Notes: generated by a model from the sequence alone, not told the origin. Numbered from the stretch's first letter, positions 27,705 to 37,178 are shown. The stretch: DNA of 64,000 nt from Chloracidobacterium sp. (GCA_016715795.1 JADJXP010000002.1:682001-746000), one strand, 5' to 3'. Translations and numbers: made by a program.

Positions 27705-29186
27705 CTAGCTAGGACGGACCGTTAGGTAGATAGTTTGACCCCGTCGTGAGATCAGGAGAAGCACAGGTTTGTCACCTGATGCATCAAGCGCCGTCCGCAC
27801 GTCAGCGGCTGATCTGACCGCTTGGCGATTTATCTCGAGGATGACGTCTCCCCGCGCTACGCCCTCCTCGGCCGCGGGCCCATTAGGATCAACGTCTGTT
27901 ACGACCACACCCTCGGTGTCGGGTCCGAGGTCCAAGCGGCGGGCCATTTCAGGTGTTAAGGGTTCAATGTTAAGCCCCAGCTTGCCGCCCTGGTCCTGCG
28001 GACCCGGGCCATCGCCGCGATTCCGGCCGGGCGAGTCGCCCTTCTCATCGCCTATCTGAAATTCATCGAGCGTCGCTGTCAGGTCCATTTGCTTACCATC
28101 GCGAATGACGCTTAGCTTGATCTCAGTTCCCGGAAGCGTGCCGGCGACCTTATTCCGAAGCACGTTGCTATCGTCGATCTTTTCGCTGTTGATGGCGGTG
28201 ATGATGTCGCCTCGTTTGACTCCGGCTTTTTCGGCCGCACTGCCTTGGCGAACGTTGCTCACCAACACGCCGCTACGCTCCGTGATGCCAAGGGCCTCTG
28301 CCGTGTCGTCAGTGATGTTCTGAATATTGATACCGAGCATTCCGCGACGGACCTTTCCGTTCTTGATCAACTGGTCCATCACGCTGCGGGCCATATTTGA
28401 CGGTATCGAAAATGCAATGCCGATATTGCCGCCGCCAGCGCCGCCCGAGAGTATCTGCGAATTGATACCGATCAACTCGCCGTTGAGGTTGACGAGAGCG
28501 CCGCCCGAATTTCCGCGATTGATAGGAGCGTCCGTCTGTAGAAAATCCTCGAAGCTTCCGTCGCTAAGGCCGGTGCGGCGGCCCTTTGCCGAAATGATGC
28601 CGGCCGTGACCGTCTGGCCAATGCCGAGTGGATTGCCGATTGCGAGGACGATATCCCCTACACGCACGCTGTCAGAGTTGCCAAGAGTAAGAAAGGGCAG
28701 ATTCTCGCCTTCGATCTTGATCACGGCAAGGTCGCTGGGCTGATCTGAGCCGACAACGGTCGCCTTGAATGACTTGTTGTCGCTCATCAGCACGGTGATC
28801 TTTTCGGCTCCTTCAACCACGTGATGATTGGTCAGAATGTAGCCGTCAGCCGAAACTAACACGCCCGAACCCAGGCCGCGTTCGAGTTGAGGACGCTGGT
28901 TGGGCTGCGGGATCTGAAACTGTCGAAAGAAGTCGTCCATACCGGGCGACTGGCCGCGAGCCGGAGCTTTTTCACGATGATCTGCCTCTATCCTGACGAC
29001 GGCCGGCGACGTTCGCTCGACGATATCCGCGTATGACGTTCGCATGCCGTCAACGACGACAGGCATCGGCGAGGCGGCAGGCGGAACTTCAGCCGGCGGC
29101 GTCTGACCGCCCGTAAAAAGACCTGTCGTGCAGCCGGCGAAAAACAATGTGGACGCCAGCGTGAAAAGAAAAATAGTGCGTGTCAT
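27705..29186 (-). CDS. Do-family serine protease/chaperone (DegP/HtrA), lipoprotein
   Basis: Periplasmic quality-control protease. 493 aa: lipobox LFFAGC (C19) instead of a plain signal peptide; trypsin-like domain with H122 (TNHHVV), D152 (SDLAVI) and S227 (RGNSGGAL); first PDZ around 255-345; a Gly/Asp/Pro-rich linker; second PDZ at the C-terminus. Lipid anchoring is unusual for DegP itself but occurs in several phyla. Single gene with its own terminator. Confidence 0.92.
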   Translation of the reverse strand: MTRTIFLFTLASTLFFAGCTTGLFTGGQTPPAEVPPAASPMPVVVDGMRTSYADIVERTSPAVVRIEADHREKAPARGQSPGMDDFFRQFQIPQPNQRPQLERGLGSGVLVSADGYILTNHHVVEGAEKITVLMSDNKSFKATVVGSDQPSDLAVIKIEGENLPFLTLGNSDSVRVGDIVLAIGNPLGIGQTVTAGIISAKGRRTGLSDGSFEDFLQTDAPINRGNSGGALVNLNGELIGINSQILSGGAGGGNIGIAFSIPSNMARSVMDQLIKNGKVRRGMLGINIQNITDDTAEALGITERSGVLVSNVRQGSAAEKAGVKRGDIITAINSEKIDDSNVLRNKVAGTLPGTEIKLSVIRDGKQMDLTATLDEFQIGDEKGDSPGRNRGDGPGPQDQGGKLGLNIEPLTPEMARRLDLGPDTEGVVVTDVDPNGPAAEEGVARGDVILEINRQAVRSAADVRTALDASGDKPVLLLISRRGQTIYLTVRPS

Positions 29187-29255
29187 GTGTATTTACTTCT
29201 CCCAATCATTCATCGTATACGAAACCAAGGTCAGGACTGTTCGGCAAAACACGCC

Positions 29256-30158
29256 CTAAGCAAGCCTCGGTGATTCATTTTTGAAGATGTAGGCGAGCGA
29301 TTTATAGACAAGTTTTGCACAAAGAAAAGCCGGAGAGTCGTAGGTATCGACATAGGAATACTCGACAAGGTCCATCCCGACAACCCGTTTCTTTTCCGCG
29401 AGTTTCCGTATCAGCGTCAAGGTCTCGTACCAGCCCAATCCACCTGGCTCCGGTGTGCCCGTGGTCGGCATCAGTGAAGGGTCGAGGCCGTCGATATCTA
29501 TCGTCAGGTACACGTTATCAGTCAACCCGTGAATTGCATCGTCGATCCAATCCGTTCGTCCGACGATGTCGCGCGCCCAAAAGATCCTTGTCGGCAGGCC
29601 GTCTTTTAACGAACGTGCCTCGTCGGCTGAGATCGATCTGATGCCGACCTGGACGGACGGTATCCGCATGTCCTTGACTACACGAGCCATTATCGAGGCG
29701 TGCGAGTGCGGCGTGCCGTCGTAGGTATCCCGCAAGTCAGCGTGGGCATCGATCTGCAGGACGCTGAGATTCTCGAACTTCTCGTTGTGCGCCTGAATTA
29801 TCGGAGCCGAGACCGAATGCTCGCCGCCCAACATACAGATGAACTTTCCTGATTCAAGCAGTTCTTTTGCGCTGTTGTAAAGCCCGAACATCATCGCGTC
29901 GGGCGTATCGCGGGGCGTGAACTCAGGCAGCGTGTGGATGCCGAGCTTATAAGGTTCGGTATCGGTCTCTTCCTCATAAAGCTCCATGTTCCGCGACGCA
30001 TCGACTATCGCCATGGCTCCGGCGCCTGTTCCGGTGCCGTAGGAAACGGTTCCTTCATATGCGACGGGCCACACAAGAACGCGCGCGGCATCGAACGAAG
30101 AATATTCCTCGTCGTCGATACCGCCGAAGTTCATTGGAAGGGAAGCTGATTCGCTCAT
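29256..30158 (-). CDS. speB: Agmatinase (arginase family)
   Basis: Hydrolyses agmatine to putrescine and urea with a dimanganese centre. 300 aa from the ATG at 30158 (MSESASLP). Metal-binding motifs intact: LGGEHSVS, QIDAHADLRDTYDG, SHASIMAR, and DIDGLDPSLMP. A longer frame to 30215 reads through hairpin repeat F and is not favoured. Third gene of the operon speA - DHS-like - speB, giving the complete arginine to agmatine to putrescine route. Confidence 0.92.
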   Translation of the reverse strand: MSESASLPMNFGGIDDEEYSSFDAARVLVWPVAYEGTVSYGTGTGAGAMAIVDASRNMELYEEETDTEPYKLGIHTLPEFTPRDTPDAMMFGLYNSAKELLESGKFICMLGGEHSVSAPIIQAHNEKFENLSVLQIDAHADLRDTYDGTPHSHASIMARVVKDMRIPSVQVGIRSISADEARSLKDGLPTRIFWARDIVGRTDWIDDAIHGLTDNVYLTIDIDGLDPSLMPTTGTPEPGGLGWYETLTLIRKLAEKKRVVGMDLVEYSYVDTYDSPAFLCAKLVYKSLAYIFKNESPRLA

Positions 30159-30166
30159 GGAAGTTT

Positions 30167-30219
30167 CGATTTGCCATTTGCGACCTTCCGGGAGACCGCA
30201 AATTGAAATTCGCAAATCG
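30167..30219. repeat. Word-repeat hairpin element F
   Basis: Sits between the DHS-like gene and speB. The outer arms CGATTTGC (30167) and GCAAATCG (30212) are perfectly complementary, and inner words ATTTGCG / CGCAAAT pair around TTCCGGGAGA. Built of GATTTGC/AATTTC words like the other hairpin elements. It may tune speB expression within the operon. Confidence 0.65.
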
Positions 30220-30226
30220 CAAAGTC

Positions 30227-31288
30227 CTACGGAACGTCGATGCTCATCTCGCGGCCGGCGAATCCAAACGTTGGCCGTTTGCGGCCTTTCATGAATTTTG
30301 CAGCCGTCTGCGAGAGAGCCGTAATGACCATTGGAAGTGCGATCGAGGGGTCGCAGGCAACGTGCGCCGTGGTCGCATTCTTCAAGAGCTTGCCGAAGAC
30401 CGATGGATGGTCGCTGTTATACGACGGTGTCCTCGCACCTGCGCCGGCGAGGTCGTTCGCGATCGCGATCGCGTACTTATGACCTCTCGGGTTAGTGCGG
30501 GTAATGTAAGAGGCTATCTCACCAACATTTACGACGTGCTGTGTGCCGGCTCCACCGAGCGTGATGATGCCCGAATTTCTGGTTCGCTGCGCGATGGACA
30601 TGATCTCCATCGTGTCCGGTGTCGTGTCGAACGATATCTGCAGCTTCTTATCGAATTTTGCGCGTGCGATGCCGATCGCCATCTCAGAACCGGGCAGGTC
30701 CGGACAATAGACCGGTATTCGCGATTTGAAGGCAGATGTCAAGATCCCGTCCTCATGGGCTATCTCGGACAATTCGCGGCCGAGCAGCAGCAGGAACTCG
30801 CGAAACGAGTACGGCCGGCTGGTGTCGAGTTGGTTGATGACGCTACCGATCCATTCGTCGGCTTCCTGATATTCTTCACGGTTTGCGATGACATCACCAA
30901 GCCTCATAACGTCAGCTGCATCAAGGTCCTCATCACTCATGCTCGGATGGGCCTGAAAATGATTGCGCCCGAGCGTCTCGTGGATGTCGTGGTACAACAC
31001 CGTCCCGGACATGACGAGCACATCGACAAAGCGATTCTTGATAACGTACGACAGCAGCCGGCGCATGCCTGAGGTGATCAGATTGCCTGAGCCGCAGACA
31101 TATATCGTCGAATTGTCATCAAGCATATCGAGCCAGATGCGATGCGCTTCGGCGAGCTGACGGGCGCCGAACCCGGCCCCTTCCATTTTTTCGAGCAGCC
31201 CGGCTACGGACCGATCACGATCTACGGGAACGGGCCGCGTCGGAACGGTCAGGAACTTTGAAGACTTGCTCTTGTTTTTCGATACCAT
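30227..31288 (-). CDS. Deoxyhypusine-synthase-family protein
   Basis: 353 aa. The fold's NAD-binding segments are visible: YVCGSGNLITSGM, VLVMSGTVLYHDIHETLG, CPDLPGSEMAIG, LGGAGTQH (H251), and the catalytic-lysine segment SVFGKL (K300), equivalent to the Lys of eukaryotic DHS. Eukaryotic and archaeal DHS modify eIF5A; bacteria lack eIF5A/aIF5A, and bacterial homologues are associated with small-molecule aminobutyl transfer (e.g. homospermidine synthesis). Position between speA and speB supports a polyamine substrate here. The exact product (homospermidine, spermidine analogue) is inference. Confidence 0.88.
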   Translation of the reverse strand: MVSKNKSKSSKFLTVPTRPVPVDRDRSVAGLLEKMEGAGFGARQLAEAHRIWLDMLDDNSTIYVCGSGNLITSGMRRLLSYVIKNRFVDVLVMSGTVLYHDIHETLGRNHFQAHPSMSDEDLDAADVMRLGDVIANREEYQEADEWIGSVINQLDTSRPYSFREFLLLLGRELSEIAHEDGILTSAFKSRIPVYCPDLPGSEMAIGIARAKFDKKLQISFDTTPDTMEIMSIAQRTRNSGIITLGGAGTQHVVNVGEIASYITRTNPRGHKYAIAIANDLAGAGARTPSYNSDHPSVFGKLLKNATTAHVACDPSIALPMVITALSQTAAKFMKGRKRPTFGFAGREMSIDVP

Positions 31289-31313
31289 AAGTTTATTTCC
31301 ACCAATAGTTTAA

Positions 31314-33236
31314 CTATTTTCCATTCGGGGTCAGGTAAGTGTATGTCTCGGCCTGTCCCTCATAAAATTCTATTACCTTGCTGCCCTCCGTATTCGACAG
31401 CCGGCCATCCTTGATGCTTTCGAGCACCGATTTACGAAAAGTATCGTGCAGCTGTCCCGGATCGAACCTTACCGACGAAACCGCCTCGCCCAGTGTCGCA
31501 CCAGAAATTACCTTCTTAATGATGTAACCATCCTCACCGATAAACACATGGGCCTCGTGGGGAACGCCAAAAAGGTTATGGTTATTGCCCATCACCTCCT
31601 GATACGCCCCGACAAGCATCATTGCGAGATAGTAAGGTTCACTTTTAACGAGCTTGTGCAATTCCAACACTGGTTTGACGTCGTGAAGGTCAACGAACTT
31701 ATCGACGATACCGTCAGAATCGCAGGTTATATCACAAAGCGTAGCATATTCGGCGGGCTTTTTGTTGAGTTTATGTATAGGCACGATCGGGAAGAGTTGT
31801 TCGAGTGCCCAGTTGTCCGGCATTGAGCGAAACACCGAGAAATTGGCCAGGTATTTGGCGCACATCAGGCGGCGAAGATCATCAAATTCCTCCGATACAT
31901 ACTTCTTTTGCTGGGCGAACTGGTCTGCCTTTTCGCAAATGTCCCAGAACAGGACCTCGCCCTTGCCTTTTGATTCCAGCGTGAGCAAGCCGAGATTGAA
32001 CATCGTGAAAAGTTCCTCGCGATGTTCGAGGGCGTCGTGATAATACTCGCGATAGTTCTTTCCGTTGATTGATTCGCGAAGGTCAAAGAGCTCATGCACG
32101 ATCTGCGGGTCGTCGCGGTCAGGGTCAACGAGGCCGTGGTCCTCGACCACAGTCTCGATCTCGTCCTGGACGTTCGTGACCAGGATCGCGTGGTATGCCG
32201 AGAGGTAGCGGCCCGATTCCTGAATGATGGTCGGATGCGGGACGGTCTCGTCCTCACAAACCGTCTTTATTATATAAACAACATCGTTGGCAAATTCGCG
32301 TGCGTTGTAGTTCGCTGAAGACTCAAATGACGTTCGCGAGCCGTCGTAATCCACGGCCATGCCGCCGCCAATGTCGAGATACTCGATCGGGATCTTCATT
32401 TTGCGGATCTTTGCATAGGTCCGCGCGGCCTCGCGCATGGCGTTCTTGATGCGTTTGATGTCCGTGAGCTGCGAGCCGATATGGAAGTGCAGCAGCCGCA
32501 GCATATCCAGCCGGCCGGCGTCTTGCAGGCGGCGGATCACTTCGAGTATCTCGGTCGTCGTCAGGCCGAATTTTGCTGCTTCGCCGCCTGATTTTTCCCA
32601 CTTGCCTGAACCTTTCGAGTAAAGTTTTACTCGGACGCCGATCATTGGCAGCGAGATATCCGGACTTTCCGCGGCGATCTTCGAGGCGATATCAAGCGTG
32701 TGGTCAAGTTCGCTGAGCTTCTCGATCACAATGACGACATTCTTGCCCGCGAGAGCCCCGGCAAAGGCCAGGTTCAGGAAGTCGCGATCCTTGAAGCCAT
32801 TGAGAACAAGAAGGCTGTCCTTGGCCTGTTCGAGTCCGAGGGCGGCGTAGAGTTCGGGCTTCGAGCCGGCCTCGAGGCCAAAGGCGTAACGCGAACCTTC
32901 GCGAAGGTATTCCTCGATGACGGCTCGGTTCGAATTGACCTTCATCGGAAACACGCAGAGGTGGCCGCCTTCGTATTCGAATTCTTTTATCGATTTACGA
33001 AATGCCGTCTGTAACTTGCGTATCTGGCCAAAGATAAGCTGAGGGAATCGTAGAAGCACGGGCGTCGAAACGCCTCGCTTCCTCAGGTCATCGACTATTT
33101 CCTTAACATCTGCGGTTAGGTTGTCGTTTTCGGGAGCGCGGACAACAAGATTGCCCTTACGGTTTACACCGAAATAGTCGGCCCCCCAGTTATCGATGCC
33201 GTACGTCTCTATGCTCTGATCTACGATCGCGCTCAA
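31314..33236 (-). CDS. speA: Biosynthetic arginine decarboxylase
   Basis: PLP enzyme converting arginine to agmatine. 640 aa, normal for SpeA. Seen: PLP-lysine K99 in FPMKVNSNRAVIEEYL, HFHIGSQLTDI, YLDIGGGMAVDYDG, and the C-terminal half with ALEQLFPIVPIHKLN and CDITCDSDG. The frame begins at TTG (33236) with GGAG some 13 bp upstream; this start is plausible because MSAIVDQSIETYGI resembles SpeA N-termini. First gene of the polyamine operon. Confidence 0.95.
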   Translation of the reverse strand: MSAIVDQSIETYGIDNWGADYFGVNRKGNLVVRAPENDNLTADVKEIVDDLRKRGVSTPVLLRFPQLIFGQIRKLQTAFRKSIKEFEYEGGHLCVFPMKVNSNRAVIEEYLREGSRYAFGLEAGSKPELYAALGLEQAKDSLLVLNGFKDRDFLNLAFAGALAGKNVVIVIEKLSELDHTLDIASKIAAESPDISLPMIGVRVKLYSKGSGKWEKSGGEAAKFGLTTTEILEVIRRLQDAGRLDMLRLLHFHIGSQLTDIKRIKNAMREAARTYAKIRKMKIPIEYLDIGGGMAVDYDGSRTSFESSANYNAREFANDVVYIIKTVCEDETVPHPTIIQESGRYLSAYHAILVTNVQDEIETVVEDHGLVDPDRDDPQIVHELFDLRESINGKNYREYYHDALEHREELFTMFNLGLLTLESKGKGEVLFWDICEKADQFAQQKKYVSEEFDDLRRLMCAKYLANFSVFRSMPDNWALEQLFPIVPIHKLNKKPAEYATLCDITCDSDGIVDKFVDLHDVKPVLELHKLVKSEPYYLAMMLVGAYQEVMGNNHNLFGVPHEAHVFIGEDGYIIKKVISGATLGEAVSSVRFDPGQLHDTFRKSVLESIKDGRLSNTEGSKVIEFYEGQAETYTYLTPNGK

Positions 33237-33553
33237 ATCGGTTGTCTATCTCCGGCCAAAATGTCCAATCGGGCATTCCAAAGGCAAAGTTTGTAGTGTA
33301 ATAAAATAATCCAAAAAAACAAACACGGTGTTTTGACCATCGGTAAAATTCCCAGTGTCGTCATCTTGTATTTCTTGGCATAACCCTTGCACATGAATCA
33401 TCCGGGCGATGGCAGATCAGCCGGAATGAGCCACTAGATCCAGCAAAATGCCATATTCGCGGCAATATAACGCAGCCAGCATGCCGAAAGTTGTCAAGGT
33501 CGATGTGACAAAATACGTCACTTCTGAATATTTTCGCGAAGCGAGGTGATCCG
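33237..33553. promoter_or_regulatory. Divergent control region between speA and the pilin gene
   Basis: 317 bp without a gene. On the plus strand it carries a sigma-54 promoter (33376-33391) and a GTGAC/GTCAC inverted repeat near 33504-33520. The part next to speA has an AT-rich stretch (33298-33325) that could hold the speA promoter. Confidence 0.6.
33376..33391 (+). promoter_or_regulatory. Sigma-54 promoter (-24/-12) for the pilin gene
   Basis: TGGCATAACCCTTGCA fits the RpoN consensus TGGCAC-N5-TTGCA, with one mismatch in the -24 box and exactly 10 bp between the invariant GG and GC. It would give a leader of about 150 nt before the pilin ATG. Type IV pilin genes are classic RpoN/PilR targets. 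Confidence 0.75.
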
Positions 33554-33976
33554 ATGAGAAGTACGAGAGAACAGGGATTTTCGGTGGTCGAACTGCTGAC
33601 CGTGTGTGCTGTGATCGGCATAATAGCGTCCCTTGCGATCCCGCATCTTCAAAAGGCGTTGCGGGCCTCGGAAAACGGCAATACCTTTGCGACGATGAGA
33701 ACGATCGCCTCGACGCAGGTCAATTTTTTTACTCAGAACAGCCGCTTTGGCAGGATAACCGAGATCAATAACCTCCTCTCCAGCAGCATCGGAACCAATT
33801 CCGGCAACGAGGTTACCCGAGGGAAGTTTGTGATATCAATGACGCCGGCCGCTCCGACGGATGCTGAGTTACGCAACGGCTACACCGTTACCGCGACACG
33901 GAACGTCGCCGGCGAAGGTGTTACGTATGTGTACCAGTTGACCCAGACCGGAGAGATCCGGCAGATACTGCCCTAG
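33554..33976 (+). CDS. Type IV pilin-like protein
   Basis: 140 aa. Short basic leader MRSTREQG, then the prepilin-peptidase site G|FSVVELLTVCAVIGIIASLAIP with Glu at +5 and the hydrophobic assembly helix. The C-terminal globular domain has YTVTATRNVAGEGVTYVYQL, similar to small pilins/pseudopilins. GAGGTG sits 5 bp before the ATG. There are no pilus machinery genes next to it, so it is an orphan (pseudo)pilin. Could be a major or minor pilin. Confidence 0.85.
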   Translation: MRSTREQGFSVVELLTVCAVIGIIASLAIPHLQKALRASENGNTFATMRTIASTQVNFFTQNSRFGRITEINNLLSSSIGTNSGNEVTRGKFVISMTPAAPTDAELRNGYTVTATRNVAGEGVTYVYQLTQTGEIRQILP

Positions 33977-34021
33977 CTCGCGCCTCTCTTTCCGCCCGCC
34001 TCGATTCCCGCCCTTAGATGA

Positions 34022-35677
34022 GTGCCCACCATGAACGTATTCGAAGAACTTGTCGTCGAACTTAAGCAGGAGAACCTGCTCGAAGAGACGGTCATTGATG
34101 ATCACCTGCTAAACGGGACGGATACAACGCATCTGGATCGGACCGACGAGCCAAACAAGCCTGAAGACGGTGCTCCTGTCGCGCGATCAATTGACGAGCA
34201 GCCGGAGGGCGATCCGATAGAGGAAGAGCCAACGGACCTTCAGGATATTGCATCCGAGTCGGCCGCCACGACCGTTCCGGACGAGCCGATCAGGGTAAAA
34301 AAGGGGCCCCAGTTCTATCAAAAGCGTGCGATCGCCGAGGTTTCATGCCTGCAGATGGTCGAGCATGTCCTCACCGGCGTCGAGCGCGAATATCTCAGGA
34401 TCGTCCCGAGAACATACGACGATTTTAATGCCAAGAAGGCGCTGAACACATTTCTTAACGTTGCCGAAAATGTCGAGTCTGACGAGCACAAGACCGCAGA
34501 ATTTCACCTGCTGCATGAAACCGAGGCGTGGTGCAGCGCGTTGGCCGAGCGTGACGGAGACATTCCTGTCGCGAGCTTCCGGCTGTGCTGTGAGAATTCG
34601 CGTCCATCGCTGAGTTCACAGGCGATGCTGGGGCTGGCTCGCTTTTATCGCAATCTGCCATACACCGAGCCGGTAAGGGCAAAGTTTGACTTTATTATCA
34701 CCAGGCTCTTCTCGCGGCCGATCGACGGCTCAAAACGGGCGTACTTGTTCAGTCGGGATGACGCGCTCAAGCATATCAATACCTTATACGGCGAATGGTC
34801 GAGCGTACCGCTTTATGAGGCCGGCGATGAAGACTCAGATCTTCTGCTGACAGCGCTCAGTTTTGAGGATCTTGCCACCGAGGCCGAGAATGCAAGCGCA
34901 TTCGACCAGTTGATCGCGAATGATTTCTTCGGCCGTCTGAGGCTCTTTAAGGAGAGCATCAATGAGCTGTTCTTCGCCCCTAACGTTGTAGTGGCAGCGA
35001 TCGAGTGCAATGTTCGCGTCGGTAATGCCTACGTAGAACTGCTCGAACGTGAGCGTAGAAAAATGGACGACGAGAGTCTCCAGTCGAAGTACGCCGAGAT
35101 ACAACAGGATGCTGTTTCGGACGCTGCCGCCAGGACGCTCGACCTCGTCGATCTTCTACGAAATCCGCCGGTCCACCTGCCCGTGCAGGAAGCATCCGTA
35201 ACCGAGCCGATCGCATATGAGGCCGATGATACGAGCCAGACAGAACAGGCCCATCCTGCCTCGGTCGAGGCCCGGCCAGTGCCGACAGGTCTAGTTCAAA
35301 AGGCCATTCATCAGGTCCGCTCGATCAATCGGACGCTATTGACGGTCTCCTTGATCCTGGTTGCCGCTTCCGTCGGTATTTGGATCTGGTCGGGGTATGC
35401 CGAGGAGAATATCTCAACTGCGGGTGTCAACCAGATCACGGTCGAAGGGACGTTCCTCGACGAGCACATCAAGACTGCCAAGGTCAGCCAGGATGTTTTC
35501 TACGGCCTGCTGAAACCATCCTGGGACGTTCTGCCAAAGGAAAAGCGGTTGGAATATCTGCAGAAGGTGTTTGGATCATGCAAAGAGTTCAATTGTACGC
35601 AGGTCAATCTTCTAACGAAAGATGGCAAGGCAGCCGCTTACGCATCAGCTACGAGACTGGACGTTAATATGCAGTAA
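34022..35677 (+). CDS. Large single-helix membrane protein, unknown
   Basis: 551 aa from GTG 34022 (or ATG at 34031, MNVFEELVV). Residues 1-95 are very acidic and probably disordered; 100-385 are helical and soluble, with no named domain; a Pro/Thr-rich linker follows; then one membrane helix LLTVSLILVAASVGIWIWSG (about 435-455); and a C-terminal domain of about 95 residues containing KVFGSCKEFNCTQVNLLTKDGKAAAYAS. I recognise no family. Topology would put the bulk in the cytoplasm and the small C-terminal domain outside. A terminator follows. Confidence 0.7.
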   Translation: MPTMNVFEELVVELKQENLLEETVIDDHLLNGTDTTHLDRTDEPNKPEDGAPVARSIDEQPEGDPIEEEPTDLQDIASESAATTVPDEPIRVKKGPQFYQKRAIAEVSCLQMVEHVLTGVEREYLRIVPRTYDDFNAKKALNTFLNVAENVESDEHKTAEFHLLHETEAWCSALAERDGDIPVASFRLCCENSRPSLSSQAMLGLARFYRNLPYTEPVRAKFDFIITRLFSRPIDGSKRAYLFSRDDALKHINTLYGEWSSVPLYEAGDEDSDLLLTALSFEDLATEAENASAFDQLIANDFFGRLRLFKESINELFFAPNVVVAAIECNVRVGNAYVELLERERRKMDDESLQSKYAEIQQDAVSDAAARTLDLVDLLRNPPVHLPVQEASVTEPIAYEADDTSQTEQAHPASVEARPVPTGLVQKAIHQVRSINRTLLTVSLILVAASVGIWIWSGYAEENISTAGVNQITVEGTFLDEHIKTAKVSQDVFYGLLKPSWDVLPKEKRLEYLQKVFGSCKEFNCTQVNLLTKDGKAAAYASATRLDVNMQ

Positions 35678-35703
35678 ACTCACAACTCATGTGTTTCGCG
35701 ACG

Positions 35704-35728
35704 GGCCGTCTGCAGAGGCGGCCTTTTT
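35704..35728 (+). terminator. Intrinsic terminator after the 34022 gene
   Basis: GGCCG (35704-35708) / CGGCC (35719-35723) stem followed by TTTTTG. It lies 27 bp past the stop of the unknown membrane protein gene and 38 bp ahead of rimO. Confidence 0.75.
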
Positions 35729-35765
35729 GTTAGCGCCTTGCTACAATAAAAGATTACGGTTTGGG

Positions 35766-37115
35766 ATGAAAAAGGTAGGATTCGTCAGTCTTGGATGCCC
35801 AAAGAACCTCGTGGACAGCGAGGTAATGATGGGCCAACTCGCCGAGGCCGGATATGAGATCACGAATGACGCATCGGACGCCGATACGGTAGTTGTCAAT
35901 ACGTGCGGCTTTATCGAGTCTGCCAAGCAGGAATCTATCGATGCCATCCTCGAAGCTACGCGGTGGAAATCTGAAGGGGCGGCGGGACGCGTTATCGTCG
36001 CGGGCTGTCTCGTTGAGCGTTATCGAGACGATCTGATGAAAGAGTTGCCGGAAGTCGATGCGTTCATCGGTACGTCGCAGGTCAACGACATATTAAAGGC
36101 TGCGGATGATGAGTTTGATGCACGCCAATTGACAATTACTCCGGTCGGCAACAAGAGCGCGACATACCTCTACGACGAGTACACGCCCAGGATGCGTGCG
36201 ACACAATCGCATACTGCATTCATTAAGATCGCCGAGGGCTGCGACCGGCCGTGCGCATTCTGTTCGATACCGTCTATGCGGGGTTCGTTCAGGTCGCGGC
36301 GATTCGGTTCGATCGTGGAAGAGGCGAGAATGCTCGCAAAGCAAGGAGTCAAGGAGGTCGTGCTGATAGCGCAGGATTCATCTCGCTACGGCGAAGACCT
36401 CGGCGAGATTGATGCTCTTCCCGCCCTGATCCGTGCCCTTGGCGAAATCGAGGATCTCGAATGGGTTCGCGTGATGTATGCGTATCCTACCCACATATCG
36501 GATGCATTCTTGTCTGCCATTGCCGAGACCCCAAAGGCAGTAAAATATCTCGACATGCCGCTGCAGCATGCCTCGCGGAATGTGCTAAAGCTGATGAAAC
36601 GCGGCGGCACGCGAGAATCCCTTGAACGGTTGATCGGCCGTGTTCGTGCCGCTGTGGACGGGATCACGATACGGACTACGTTCATCACTGGTTTTCCGGG
36701 CGAGACGGATGAGGATTTCGAAGAATTGATCGCTTTTGTCCAAAATTGCCGGTTTGATAACGTCGGTGTCTTTACTTACTCGGACGAAGAGGGCACGCCG
36801 GCCTATGATCTACCAAACAAGGTCGATCCTAAGATCGCCAAGAAGCGTCGCGACCGCCTGATGAAGGAACAAGCCAAGATCAGCCGCGAACTGAATCGAT
36901 CAAAGGTCGGGTGGACGTACAAGGTAATGTTCGAGGGCCTTTCAGAAGAATCCGACCTGCTGTTTCAAGGCCGGTTCGAGGGCCAGACACAGGAGATCGA
37001 CGGCCATGTTCTGATCAACGACGTTCCCGACGGGCTCGAACCCAAGATCGGGACGATCTACGACGTCCGCATCACCGAGGCCCACGATTACGACCTGGTC
37101 GGTGCGATCGTTTGA
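35766..37115 (+). CDS. rimO: Ribosomal protein S12 methylthiotransferase
   Basis: Radical-SAM enzyme adding a methylthio group to Asp of ribosomal protein S12. 449 aa from ATG 35766 (MKKVGFVSLGCPKNLVDSE), with GGG just upstream; a longer frame has a non-homologous N-terminus. The N-terminal UPF0004 domain carries Cys of GCPKN, NTCGF and GCLVER; the radical-SAM cluster is EGCDRPCAFCSIP; the C-terminal TRAM domain ends the protein. SLGCPKNLVDSE and CSIPSMRG separate it from MiaB. Confidence 0.94.
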   Translation: MKKVGFVSLGCPKNLVDSEVMMGQLAEAGYEITNDASDADTVVVNTCGFIESAKQESIDAILEATRWKSEGAAGRVIVAGCLVERYRDDLMKELPEVDAFIGTSQVNDILKAADDEFDARQLTITPVGNKSATYLYDEYTPRMRATQSHTAFIKIAEGCDRPCAFCSIPSMRGSFRSRRFGSIVEEARMLAKQGVKEVVLIAQDSSRYGEDLGEIDALPALIRALGEIEDLEWVRVMYAYPTHISDAFLSAIAETPKAVKYLDMPLQHASRNVLKLMKRGGTRESLERLIGRVRAAVDGITIRTTFITGFPGETDEDFEELIAFVQNCRFDNVGVFTYSDEEGTPAYDLPNKVDPKIAKKRRDRLMKEQAKISRELNRSKVGWTYKVMFEGLSEESDLLFQGRFEGQTQEIDGHVLINDVPDGLEPKIGTIYDVRITEAHDYDLVGAIV

Positions 37116-37178
37116 TTCATTCCGGACACTACTTACTAATTAACAAATTAATAGTTAACAATTATTAGACAGCTCCTT

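Noticed and set aside
37125..37170. AT-rich repeat TTAACAAATTAATAG/TTAACAATTATTAG before glyS
   Set aside because: Only two imperfect direct copies; possible word-repeat remnant, but too short and simple to call.
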